From Wenyingzhuangia sp. 2_MG-2023 (lineage in GTDB: Bacteria > Bacteroidota > Bacteroidia > Flavobacteriales > Flavobacteriaceae), in assembly GCF_030548295.1 (NCBI RefSeq), contig NZ_JAUOSB010000001.1:496001-560000 (forward strand): DNA of 64,000 nt, given 5' to 3'. Made by a program: the position numbers and the translations under genes. The notes under the pieces are model-generated. The model did not search any database, was not told the DNA's origin, and saw only the letters and a program-made list of their open reading frames with translations. Shown here piece by piece: positions 34,111-43,700 of this stretch (position 1 is the first letter of the stretch; each line of letters starts with the position of its first letter).

Positions 34111-35403
34111 ATGAAATACACTCCTATCAATCCGAAACTTTTTGTAGAAAACAGAAAGCATTTTACGGCTAAAATGGAAGCCCATTCCATTGCCATTTTT
34201 AACTCCAATGATATTTTTGTAACTGGAGCAGACAGTACCGTTCCTTTTCATCAGCACAGAGATATTTTTTACCTGAGTGGAGTAGATCAAGAAGAATCTA
34301 TTTTGGTCTTGTTTCCAGATGCTCAAAATCCCAACCACAAAGAAATTTTATTTCTCAAAGAAACTAGTGAACTTATCGCTATTTGGGAAGGTGAAAAATT
34401 GAACAAAGACCAAGCTACACAAACTTCTGGAATAAGTACCGTTTATTGGCTTTCTGAGATGGAAGATGTTATAAGTGCTCTTATCAAAGAAGCAACAAAC
34501 ATTTACATCAATGAAAATCATCACAAACGAGCTCCTCGCTACATGCAATCTCGTGAAGATAGATATGTGGCTCAGTTAAAACAAACCTATCCTGCGCACA
34601 ACTACTTGTCTTCTTTTGATATTTTATTTGAGATAAGAGGAGTCAAATCTCCTATAGAAATCGCATTGATTGAACAAGCTTGTAACATTACTAAAAAAGG
34701 GTTTGACCGTGTGTTGAACTTTGTAAAACCCGATGTTTGGGAATACGAAATTGAAGCAGAATTGATTCACGAATTTGTACGCAATCGCTCCAAAGGTTTT
34801 GCCTACACTCCCATTATAGCTTCTGGTTATTCTGCTTGTGTGTTGCATTATATTGAAAACAATCAACAATGTAAAAGTGGAGATTTAATTTTAATGGATA
34901 CCGCTGCAGAATATGCCAACTATTCTAGTGATTTGACACGTACCATTCCTGTAAATGGTAGATACACAGATCGACAAAAAGCTGTTTATCAATCTGTTTT
35001 AAATGTAAAAACCGAAGCTTCTAAACTACTGCGTGAAAGTTTACTTTGGAAAGATTACAATGATGAAGTTGCTAGATTGATGACTGCCGAATTGCTTTCT
35101 TTAAAATTATTAGACAAAGCAGATATCCAAAATCAAACAAAAGAAAACCCAGCTTATAAAAAATACTTTATGCATGGAACTTCTCATCATTTAGGTTTGG
35201 ACACGCATGATTATGGAGATTTTGAAAACGAAATGAAAGCAAATATGGTTTTAACTGTAGAGCCTGGAATTTACATTCCCGAAGAAAATTTAGGAATTAG
35301 ATTAGAAGACAACTTGGTGCTTCAAAAAAATGCAGAACCTATCAATTTGATGAAAAACATTCCTATTGAAATTGAGGAAATTGAAAGTATTATGAATGCT
35401 TAA
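34111..35403 (+). CDS. pepP: Xaa-Pro aminopeptidase (M24B)
   Basis: The enzyme removes an N-terminal residue that precedes proline. The 430-residue protein (starting MKYTPINPKLFVENR) has the aminopeptidase-P N-terminal domain (about 1-135) and the pita-bread fold with the metal ligands in LILMDTAAEYANYSSDLTRT (two Asp), GTSHHLGLDTHD (His), LTVEPGIYI (Glu) and IRLEDNLVL (Glu). All five ligands are present. The ATG at 34111 is chosen over a TTG at 34093 that lies in the promoter. It is monocistronic, ending at a terminator shared with the convergent metE. Confidence 0.94.
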   Translation: MKYTPINPKLFVENRKHFTAKMEAHSIAIFNSNDIFVTGADSTVPFHQHRDIFYLSGVDQEESILVLFPDAQNPNHKEILFLKETSELIAIWEGEKLNKDQATQTSGISTVYWLSEMEDVISALIKEATNIYINENHHKRAPRYMQSREDRYVAQLKQTYPAHNYLSSFDILFEIRGVKSPIEIALIEQACNITKKGFDRVLNFVKPDVWEYEIEAELIHEFVRNRSKGFAYTPIIASGYSACVLHYIENNQQCKSGDLILMDTAAEYANYSSDLTRTIPVNGRYTDRQKAVYQSVLNVKTEASKLLRESLLWKDYNDEVARLMTAELLSLKLLDKADIQNQTKENPAYKKYFMHGTSHHLGLDTHDYGDFENEMKANMVLTVEPGIYIPEENLGIRLEDNLVLQKNAEPINLMKNIPIEIEEIESIMNA

Positions 35404-35501
35404 AACCTAGAGTTGATCCATCTTAAGTTCTCAAATCCATTCAAACACCACGATGAACTGGTGAAGTCGAAATGAAGAAACTATTACTGTTATTCTCAAT
35501 T

Positions 35502-35540
35502 AAAAAATCCCAGATTCCATTTTGGAATCTGGGATTTTTT
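35502..35540. terminator. Bidirectional terminator between pepP and metE
   Basis: An 18-bp perfect stem (35502-35519 with 35523-35540, three-base loop) with A and T runs at either side. Confidence 0.9.
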
Positions 35541-35544
35541 AAAC

Positions 35545-37860
35545 CTAACAACTAACTACTACTTTTTCTCTTATTTGTTGTGCTGCTTTTACCATTATTT
35601 CCAAAGCTTTTTTGGTTTCTGGCCACTTTCTGGTTTTTAAACCACAGTCTGGATTGATCCATATATTTTCTTTAGGAACATACTTTTCTGCTTTCTCTAT
35701 CAAATCTACTACCTCATCTACCAAAGGAACTCTTGGGGAATGAATGTCATACACTCCTGGTCCAATTTCATTAGGATAATTAAATTCTGCAAAAACATCT
35801 AGCAATTCCATCTGGGAACGAGAACATTCAATAGTAATAACATCGGCATCCATATCTGCAATAGATTCAATAATGTCATTAAACTCAGAATAACACATAT
35901 GTGTATGTATTTGCGTTTCATCTTTTACGCCGCTCGCAGAAAGCCTAAAAGCTTTTACCGACCAATCTAAATATGTATTCCAATTGGCTTTTTTTAATGG
36001 CAAACCTTCTCTAATTGCAGGTTCATCTATCTGAATAATTTTAATTCCTGCTTTTTCCAAATCAACCACTTCATCTCTAATGGCCAATGCAATTTGGTTA
36101 CAAGTAGTTTTTCTTGGCTGATCGTCTCTTACAAACGACCATTGTAAAATAGTAACAGGCCCTGTAAGCATTCCTTTTACATACTTTTTAGTCAATGATT
36201 GTGCGTATACTGTCCAACCTAAAGTCATGGACTTTAATCTTTCTACATCTCCAAAAATAATAGGTGGTTTTACACAACGTGTTCCATAACTCTGTACCCA
36301 ACCAAATTGTGTAAATGCAAAACCTTCTAATTGTTCTCCAAAATACTCCACCATATCGTTTCTTTCAAACTCACCATGTACCAAAACATCTAGACCTATT
36401 TCTTCTTGAAATTTGATAGATGCTGCTGTTTCTTCTTCTAACAACGATTGATATTCTTCTTGAAACAACAAGCCTTTTTTGTACTGAGCTCTCCAACTTC
36501 TTACCTCTGGGGTTTGAGGAAAAGAACCAATAGTTGTTGTTGGGTACAAAGGCAAATCTAAGGCTTGTTTCTGAAGTTGTTTTCTGTGCACAAAAGCACT
36601 TGTTCTTTGCGCATCTTTTTCTTCAATAAAACTTTCACGATTTTTTACATGAAACTTGTGAATTCTCACAGATTCTCTTCGTGTTTCAATGGCTTTTTTA
36701 TTCGCTTCTAAAGCCAACAAATCTGCGTTAGAAGGATGTGTTCCTAAGTTAGAAAGCACAACAACTTCTTCTAATTTTTGAGTTGCAAAACTCAACCAAG
36801 AGAGTAATTCTTCATCTAACTTTTGCTCACTTTTTAAATCTACCGGTACGTGTAACAAAGAACTAGATGGAGCTATCCAAACACGATCATTTCCTAAAAT
36901 TTCTTTGGCTTTGTTTATTTTTTTGATGGATTTGCTAAAATCATTTTTCCAAATATTACGTCCATCTACCAACCCTAATGATAAAATAGTGTTTTTATTT
37001 TTAAAGTCTGATTTTAGAATCTTTTCCAATTGCAATTCGTCTCCTCTTGTAAGATCTACGTGCAATACTTTTACTGGCAACGTTATGGCTAATTCTAAAT
37101 TGTCTACAACATCGTCAAAATAAGTGGTGATGATGATTTCAACCTTAGGAAAACTCTTTGCTAAAAATTGATGTGTTTTTTGAATTACAAATTTTTCTTT
37201 GTCAGACAATGTCAACGCTAGAAAAGGTTCATCTATCTGAATTTGTGTAGCTCCTAAGTCTTGTAATTCTTCTATAATTTGTTTGTATACGAACAACAAA
37301 TCGTCTATCAAATCCAATTTATCAAAACCATCTTCTTTTTCTTTACCCAATAACAAATAAGAAGCTGGACTAATCAATACTGGTTTTGCATTGATGCCTA
37401 AAGCAACGGCTTCTTTATATTCTCTACTTATTTTTTTTGATAAAAACTGAAAGGATTGATTTTTTACAAATTCAGGAACTATATAATGGTAATTGGTATC
37501 AAACCATTTGGTCATTTCCATGGCTGTAATATCGTGTTTTGCTGTTTGCAATCCTCTAGCCATTGCAAAATACAAATCCAACTCTGACACGTTTTCATCG
37601 TTTGCCAATTCCTGATATCTTTCTGGAATGGCTCCTAGAGTCAATGTCAAATCTAACACCTGATCGTAAAAAGAGAAATCATTTACAGGAATCAAATCTA
37701 TTCCTGCATCTTGTTGTTTTTTCCAATTGTTTGCTCTAATATCGGCAGCTACTTTTTGCAACTCATTTTGATCACAATTTTTAGCCCAATAGCTTTCAAT
37801 GGCTTTTTTCAACTCTCTTTTGGCTCCAATTCTAGGAAATCCTAGCGTATGATTTTTCAT
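35545..37860 (-). CDS. metE: Cobalamin-independent methionine synthase
   Basis: MetE transfers a methyl group from 5-methyltetrahydropteroyl-triglutamate to homocysteine. The 771-residue protein begins MKNHTLGFPRIGAKRELKKA, the conserved start; a further upstream ATG at 37902 lies beyond the promoter box and is rejected. The C-terminal catalytic half has IGSFPQTPEVR, GMLTGPVTILQWSFVRDDQPR, the zinc ligands in QIHTHMCYSEFND (His, Cys) and NPDCGLKTR (Cys), and IQIDEPAIREGLP. It is full length. It is divergent from an Lrp/AsnC-type regulator, which may control it. It allows methionine synthesis without vitamin B12. Confidence 0.97.
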   Translation of the reverse strand: MKNHTLGFPRIGAKRELKKAIESYWAKNCDQNELQKVAADIRANNWKKQQDAGIDLIPVNDFSFYDQVLDLTLTLGAIPERYQELANDENVSELDLYFAMARGLQTAKHDITAMEMTKWFDTNYHYIVPEFVKNQSFQFLSKKISREYKEAVALGINAKPVLISPASYLLLGKEKEDGFDKLDLIDDLLFVYKQIIEELQDLGATQIQIDEPFLALTLSDKEKFVIQKTHQFLAKSFPKVEIIITTYFDDVVDNLELAITLPVKVLHVDLTRGDELQLEKILKSDFKNKNTILSLGLVDGRNIWKNDFSKSIKKINKAKEILGNDRVWIAPSSSLLHVPVDLKSEQKLDEELLSWLSFATQKLEEVVVLSNLGTHPSNADLLALEANKKAIETRRESVRIHKFHVKNRESFIEEKDAQRTSAFVHRKQLQKQALDLPLYPTTTIGSFPQTPEVRSWRAQYKKGLLFQEEYQSLLEEETAASIKFQEEIGLDVLVHGEFERNDMVEYFGEQLEGFAFTQFGWVQSYGTRCVKPPIIFGDVERLKSMTLGWTVYAQSLTKKYVKGMLTGPVTILQWSFVRDDQPRKTTCNQIALAIRDEVVDLEKAGIKIIQIDEPAIREGLPLKKANWNTYLDWSVKAFRLSASGVKDETQIHTHMCYSEFNDIIESIADMDADVITIECSRSQMELLDVFAEFNYPNEIGPGVYDIHSPRVPLVDEVVDLIEKAEKYVPKENIWINPDCGLKTRKWPETKKALEIMVKAAQQIREKVVVSC

Positions 37861-37886
37861 AGTATTTATAGATAAAAATTCTACTA

Positions 37887-37894
37887 CAAAACTA
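37887..37894 (-). promoter_or_regulatory. -7 promoter box for metE
   Basis: TAGTTTTG on the minus strand matches TAnnTTTG, 26 bases before the metE ATG. No SAM or B12 riboswitch-like structure is visible in the short leader. Confidence 0.55.
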
Positions 37895-37945
37895 TATAAC
37901 AACTATTAAAATCTAAAAAAACAGTCCAAATACAGATAATAAACC

Positions 37946-37953
37946 TAAATTTG
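37946..37953 (+). promoter_or_regulatory. -7 promoter box for the Lrp-type regulator gene
   Basis: TAAATTTG matches TAnnTTTG, 64 bases before the regulator's ATG. It is divergent from the metE promoter, 51 bases away. Confidence 0.5.
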
Positions 37954-38017
37954 AACATCGTATAGAATTTTAATCTATATTGAAATACTGAACATACTTT
38001 TAAAAGAAATATTTTCT

Positions 38018-38479
38018 ATGTACATACCAGACAGCATTGATTTATTACTGCTAAAACAATTGCAAAAAAACGCAAGAATCACCATTAAGGAACTTGCCAA
38101 CATCATAAACTTATCTAACACACCTGTACATGAGCGTGTTAAAAAACTAGAAAAAAATGGTTACATCACGAAACATGTAGCTTTATTGGATAGAAATTTA
38201 TTGGGGAAAAAGCTTATTGTGTTCTGTAACATCAAACTAAAAGAGCACACTATGGAAATAGGAAAACAGTTTGTAAAAGACATTACCTCTCTAAAACAAG
38301 TTACTGAGTGTTATAATATTTCTGGAGATTTTGACTTTTTACTAAAAGTGATGGTAAATGACATGGAAGCTTATCAAGATTTTGTATTAAACCATTTGGG
38401 AAGTGTTAAAAATGTAGGAAGCGCTCACAGTACTTTTGTAATGGGAGAAATTAAAAATACTACTGAAATTCCAATTTAA
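38018..38479 (+). CDS. Lrp/AsnC-family transcriptional regulator
   Basis: A 153-residue regulator with an N-terminal helix-turn-helix (about 5-65: LLKQLQKNARITIKELANII and LSNTPVHERVKKLEKNGYI) and a C-terminal RAM effector domain (about 70-145: VFCNIKLKEHTM, VTECYNISGDFDFLLKVMVND). The effector is likely an amino acid. It is transcribed away from metE across a 157-base gap holding both promoters, which makes methionine-pathway control the obvious guess, but no operator was identified. It ends 9 bases from the convergent tamL stop without a terminator. Confidence 0.95.
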   Translation: MYIPDSIDLLLLKQLQKNARITIKELANIINLSNTPVHERVKKLEKNGYITKHVALLDRNLLGKKLIVFCNIKLKEHTMEIGKQFVKDITSLKQVTECYNISGDFDFLLKVMVNDMEAYQDFVLNHLGSVKNVGSAHSTFVMGEIKNTTEIPI

Positions 38480-38488
38480 GAAAACATC

Positions 38489-40744
38489 TTAAAAAGGATA
38501 ACCAATAGCAAAATTTAACACCGATTCTTTTAACTGAATTTTTTCTATGGTAGGAGATGTTGGTAATTTTATAGGAGTGGCATAATCTAACCTAATCACA
38601 AAACTCTGAATGTCTACTCTCAAACCAACTCCTGCACTGACTGCCATTTCATTTAAAAATTTTGACGAAAATTGTCCTTCTCCATCAACTCCATTTTGAC
38701 CGTACAACCAAACATTTCCTGCATCTGTAAACAACGCTCCTTTTAAAACTGAATAGACAGGAAAACGATATTCTAAATTTGCTTCTAAACGAATATCTCC
38801 CGATCTATCAAAAAAGGAATTGTCGCTACTAGTTCCCGCATAAGCTCCTGGCCCTATAGATCTTGAACTAAATCCTCTGACACTATACGGACCTCCTGAA
38901 AAAAATTGCTTTGTATAAGGCAATACTTCTGAGTTTCCGTACGGAATTCCAATTCCCCCATACAATCTACTAATCAGTTGTTGCTCTTTGCCCAAGTCTA
39001 TGTAATGTCTAAAATCTGCATCTATTTTGGCATATTGGGCATATTCCAAGCCTAAAAACTCTTTCTCTCCACTTGCTGATTTTGAACTCATCAAACTTAA
39101 TACGTTACCCGCAACATCCAAATTAGAAGAAAAATAAACTTGGTTTTTCTTAGAAGATCTTCCAAGCTCATTGTACGTAAAATTAAATGTAAGTCCTGCT
39201 ATAAATTGTTGATCAAAACTACTTTGTAAAAAAGTGTTGTTCTCCAAAATTTCTTCAAATTCTGCAGTTGTGTTAGACAGCTTAACATAATTTATATTGA
39301 TAGGATTCAACTGATAACTTAAGTATTTATTGGCATCCCAAGTGTACCCAAAAGAACTTGTAAACGATGTTAGGTTGTACAAATTAGACCTGTCTAAATA
39401 TTCAATATCCAAGGCTACTTTTGTTTTTGGAATTCCATATTTAAAACGTCCATTGTAGTTTCCAGGAAAAATCAATCTAGGAAAAACCAAACTTGTATTC
39501 AATCCCAATTGTGTTCCATTCAAATCTTCCGAATTGTTTCCTACTTGCGTTTCATAAGCTGCCGTTGCCATAATGGTTAACAACTCTCCCCCTTTAAATA
39601 AGTTTCTATTTCGATAATTGACAGACAAACCTGGACCCGAAAAATTGTTAGACTTGGTGACCGCTTGTAATTCTATTCCCAAAGCCCTTTTGTTTAATGG
39701 AGATAAATAAATATCTGCATTTAAATGACCAACGCTATCTACGTTTTTGTATTCTTCAAACTGTATGTTTACATATTTATAAGTTCCAATAGACGACAGT
39801 CTTTTGCTTGTTATTTTAGAATTGTACGGATTGTAAAAATCATTTTCTTTAAGCAATAAATAGTTTCTTAATCTTTCTTTTTTAAAGAAAACGGTGTCTT
39901 GCAAAAAATAAACATCTTTGTATTTAAGAGTGTCTTGTGTGCTTTTCTGTGAAGCTAAATTATAATTAGGATGCACCGTTACTCTATCTATTTTATAAGG
40001 AATTGTAGCTTTTTTAGGTGTTTCTTTTTTCAACCTCAAATACAAATCAAATTTTTTCTTTTGATATTGATTGGTATCTGCTTCAAAAATTAAAAAATCT
40101 TGATTAAAGTTGTAATATCCTTTTGCTTTTATCTTATCGTCTATTTCAATTCTTTCTTGTTTAAAAGCCTCTAAGCTGTATCTCGTCCCTTTTTTGAGCA
40201 ATGTTTTTTCTAAATTCTTTTGAATTTCTTTGTAAATAGGCAAACTATCATTTTCTAGCTGATAGGTTTCTAACGTATAAGGTTCCGCCAATTCTACTAT
40301 ATATATTACACTTTTGGATAGCTTTTTCTCTTGAACACTGCTTGTTACTTTGCTATTGAAAAAACCTCTATTGTCTAATCTATTTTTAATCAAATCTAAA
40401 ACCCTACTTTGAGAAATATCTGAAAAATATACAGGCTCTTCTCCTATTTTTTTATCTAAATATTTGGTGATAAAACCTTTTTCCTCTTTTTGAGCTTTGT
40501 AATGGTAAAACAATCCCACTCTAGAACCTAAAAATTTACTGTTAGGTTCTGGTCTTAGCAACTCATTTAATTCTGCTTCTATTCCCGAAATCTTTTTTAC
40601 GTGATTGCTATTGATGATTTTTATTGTAGCTCCTCCGTACAATTTTTCGTTTTCGGGTATAAAACGTTTTACACGACAAGCATTAATTGTAAAAACCAAC
40701 AACATCAGACTTGTACCGTATAGAAATTTCTCCTTTATTCTCAT
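38489..40744 (-). CDS. TamA-like Omp85 lipoprotein (TamL)
   Basis: A 751-residue outer-membrane barrel protein of the BamA/TamA superfamily. The N-terminus has a lipobox, FTINAC (Cys23), as in the lipoprotein form of TamA called TamL in Bacteroidota. POTRA-like repeats span about 30-370 (for example VIYIVELAEPYTLETYQLEN and KKATIPYKIDRVTVHPNYNL), followed by the barrel with GLSVNYRNRNLFKGGE, the Omp85 motif FFSGGPYSVRGFSSRSIGPG near residue 625 (the VRGF/Y loop), and a terminal strand ending LNFAIGYPF. It overlaps the upstream tamB by four bases (ATGA) and is translationally coupled to it. Confidence 0.9.
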   Translation of the reverse strand: MRIKEKFLYGTSLMLLVFTINACRVKRFIPENEKLYGGATIKIINSNHVKKISGIEAELNELLRPEPNSKFLGSRVGLFYHYKAQKEEKGFITKYLDKKIGEEPVYFSDISQSRVLDLIKNRLDNRGFFNSKVTSSVQEKKLSKSVIYIVELAEPYTLETYQLENDSLPIYKEIQKNLEKTLLKKGTRYSLEAFKQERIEIDDKIKAKGYYNFNQDFLIFEADTNQYQKKKFDLYLRLKKETPKKATIPYKIDRVTVHPNYNLASQKSTQDTLKYKDVYFLQDTVFFKKERLRNYLLLKENDFYNPYNSKITSKRLSSIGTYKYVNIQFEEYKNVDSVGHLNADIYLSPLNKRALGIELQAVTKSNNFSGPGLSVNYRNRNLFKGGELLTIMATAAYETQVGNNSEDLNGTQLGLNTSLVFPRLIFPGNYNGRFKYGIPKTKVALDIEYLDRSNLYNLTSFTSSFGYTWDANKYLSYQLNPININYVKLSNTTAEFEEILENNTFLQSSFDQQFIAGLTFNFTYNELGRSSKKNQVYFSSNLDVAGNVLSLMSSKSASGEKEFLGLEYAQYAKIDADFRHYIDLGKEQQLISRLYGGIGIPYGNSEVLPYTKQFFSGGPYSVRGFSSRSIGPGAYAGTSSDNSFFDRSGDIRLEANLEYRFPVYSVLKGALFTDAGNVWLYGQNGVDGEGQFSSKFLNEMAVSAGVGLRVDIQSFVIRLDYATPIKLPTSPTIEKIQLKESVLNFAIGYPF

Positions 40745-43700
40745 TTGCTTTCTGATGTTTCTTTAGAAAAAAGTTCTCTAAATTTGTTAAACTCTCTATT
40801 AAACAACAAAGCGATTCCGGTAGCAACAACTTGTCCATCTATCACGCTTTCAAACTCATTTTTACGGAATCCTTTCAATCTATATCTTCTATTTTCTGTT
40901 AAGGCATATTCTATTTTTACATTTCCGATAATTGGGGTTTTTTCATCAGAACTGGCTGCATTGTTTTCTATTTCAAAACCACTTCCAACCTGTACTGTTA
41001 GCCTATCATTAAACAAACGTTTTTGCGCACTTACGTTTAGTTGTGTGTTGTTTTCTTCTCCACTATCTGTGTAATCGGTATAGCTATCTAGTTCAAAATC
41101 CAATTCAATTCCTGTGTTTCCTACCAGTTTATTGGAATAATTATTCAACTGATTGGACAGTACTTTATTTACATTGTTACGTGCAATTGACAGTGAACCA
41201 CCGCTACTTCCATCGCTCATATTAGAGGAGAAAAATTGATTTAAAACCAATAATGAAAACACTTGTTTGTTCAATTCTTCTTCTCTATTGTTCAATTGCT
41301 GAACTTGTGTGTATACCTGTCCTCCTAATTCTCCTCTTGATTCTTCGGGGATGTCTAGGTCAAACGAAATTTCAGGTTTTAAAAGTTCTCCTCCTAAATT
41401 TAAATAGACCCAGAAAGGCATTTTTTTTCTGTACTGATTTAATTCTGATGCTTCTAATCCTGATGTTACGGCAGCCATCAATCCACTTGCCGAAGCTTGA
41501 ACTTTATAAATTGCTTTGATGTCCATATTTGCATCAATCGGATCTCCTTGCCAAGTAATGGTACTTCCTTTTGCAATGTCAAACTTACGTTTTACCAAAT
41601 TGTACAAACTAGCTTCGTAATGACCATCTTTTACTTCATATTTACCCGATAATGTGGTAATTCCGTTCGGATTCATTCCAAAATTTAAATTTGCTATTCC
41701 TTGTAATTTAAGATTGTCTCCCGTTTTTTTATCTACAACTACATTCAAAACCGCATTCTTGTCTATCTCTAAAACAGTTTCAATATCCAATCCTGTTAAA
41801 ACTTTTGAAGAAGATTCTTCCTCTGTATTAGATGTTAATACACTATTTTTAATTTCCTTGTTTACAAAAATCACCACTCCGTCTCTTTCCACAGCATCAA
41901 CAGTAGTTTCTGGAATGACATACGTAAAGTCTGTGTCTTTGTTTATTTTTAAGGTTCCAGATATTTTTGGAATGTTTAAATCTCCTCCTATTTTTAAATC
42001 AGTATCCAGAAACAATTTTCCATAATACAAATCGTTGTCTTTTTCTGTGGAGTTTAAAACTTGCAAACCATTTGTTTTCAGAGTCAAATCAAACTTAGGA
42101 TTTGTAATTTCATCTGTCGTTACTTTTCCGTCCAACACAAAAGCATTTTTATTACTATCTAAAATGCTAAATTTTTGCAACACAATGCTAGAATTATCTA
42201 CTTTAATGGATTCTTCTGGAAGTGTAAAATCTGTATTAAACATTTTCACCTTTAACTTTGCATTGTTAAAATTTACCTTCCCATCATAAATAGGTTTTGC
42301 AAAAGATCCTTTCATTTTAAAATTGGCTGACAAATTTCCTGAAGGATTGGAAATATAATCCTTAGCAAAAGAAGCTACAGTGCTCAATCCTAAACTATTT
42401 AATTTTACATCTAAATTTAAAGGAGTCTCCGCTATAGCAGAGTTGTAACTACCCGCCACTTCTAAATCAATGTTTTTAGAATCTTTTAAACTCAGTTCTA
42501 CATCCACGTTTTTATTGTCTACGGTTTTTGCATTTAGTTTTAACAATCCTAAAGGTGTTTGCAAAACGTTTAGTTGATTTATTTCTAAATCCGAAGTCAG
42601 TATGTGAGCTTGGTCTAACTGACGAGTTTCCACTTTTCCAGAAACCAATCCGCTAGCCAATTCATTTTCTGTATTTAAAAAACTTAATAAATTGATCAAA
42701 TCAAAATCATCAAAATCAATTCCAAAAATTTGATTCGAATTTTCACCTGCTTCTGCCCGCAATTTTAACGATTGTTGATTTCTAGACAATGTAAAATCAG
42801 TCGCTATCACTTTTTCATTTTCTAAAACAATCTTATTGCTTTCTGCTATTTTCCACGGTTTTTTATTAAAAATTAAATTTAGCGGATGTACATGAACTTC
42901 TATTGCTTTGTCTGTTTTAGAAATTTCTGTGTTGATGTTGATAATTTTATCCGAAGCATCTGAAGTGAAAAAATCTAAGTGAAGAACTTCTTCTTTTACG
43001 TTTCCTTGCAAAGACAAATTTTGAATGTCAATAGGATTGTATTTAATGTTGTCTACATTAAAACTCAAATTAAAATCTTCTTTAGAACTATTTAAAGAAA
43101 AAATTGCATTGTTAATGTTACTTCCTTGATATTCTATATGAGGAATGTCAAACGTAGAAATCATACTTTGATTGGCTTCCGAAAATTTAAAATCAAAATG
43201 CAACGGTTCAAAACTCTCCAATCCTTCTAAAAAAACTTGGTCTAAAAGCGGATTTTGTGTCAACGTAAAAGAAGCTTTCAACATCGTATTTTGAACTACA
43301 GACTCTTCATTATTTTTTTGGTTGATTTTAAAATACGACTGAAGGTGATTGTTGACCGCCTCCATAAAAATTTCTGGACTTTTATTGGATGTCATTTTAA
43401 AGTTGATCAAATCACTCTCAATAGTGACCAAAGTAGAATCGTTCGCTATTTTTGTATCAATGTCAAAATTGCTAATAGGTATAGATTCTTCGTTGTAAAT
43501 TATAAGTCCGTTTTCTGTCTGTGCTTTTAACTTAAAACCTTCAGAAGTATTTTTTAAATTTGCGGCAACATCTGTTCTAGCTTTTATATTTTTTTGAGTC
43601 AACCCTAAGCCTTGACAATTGATTCCTTTGATCGAAATGTTCGTTTTTACATTTGATGTTAAAGAGTCCAATTGAAGATTGGTTTTCATCTCAAAATCCA

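Noticed and set aside
35404-35501. Possible REP-like sequence after pepP (around GAACTGGTGAAGTCGAAATG)
   Set aside because: It resembles short dispersed repeats of flavobacteria, but no second copy was found in the window and no clear palindrome is present.
41654-42025. Long plus-strand open frames inside tamB (also at 40745-41074, 43255-43530, 44639-44974)
   Set aside because: They are antisense to a clear long coding frame and have no promoters or recognisable protein features; the low-complexity translation is typical of shadow frames.
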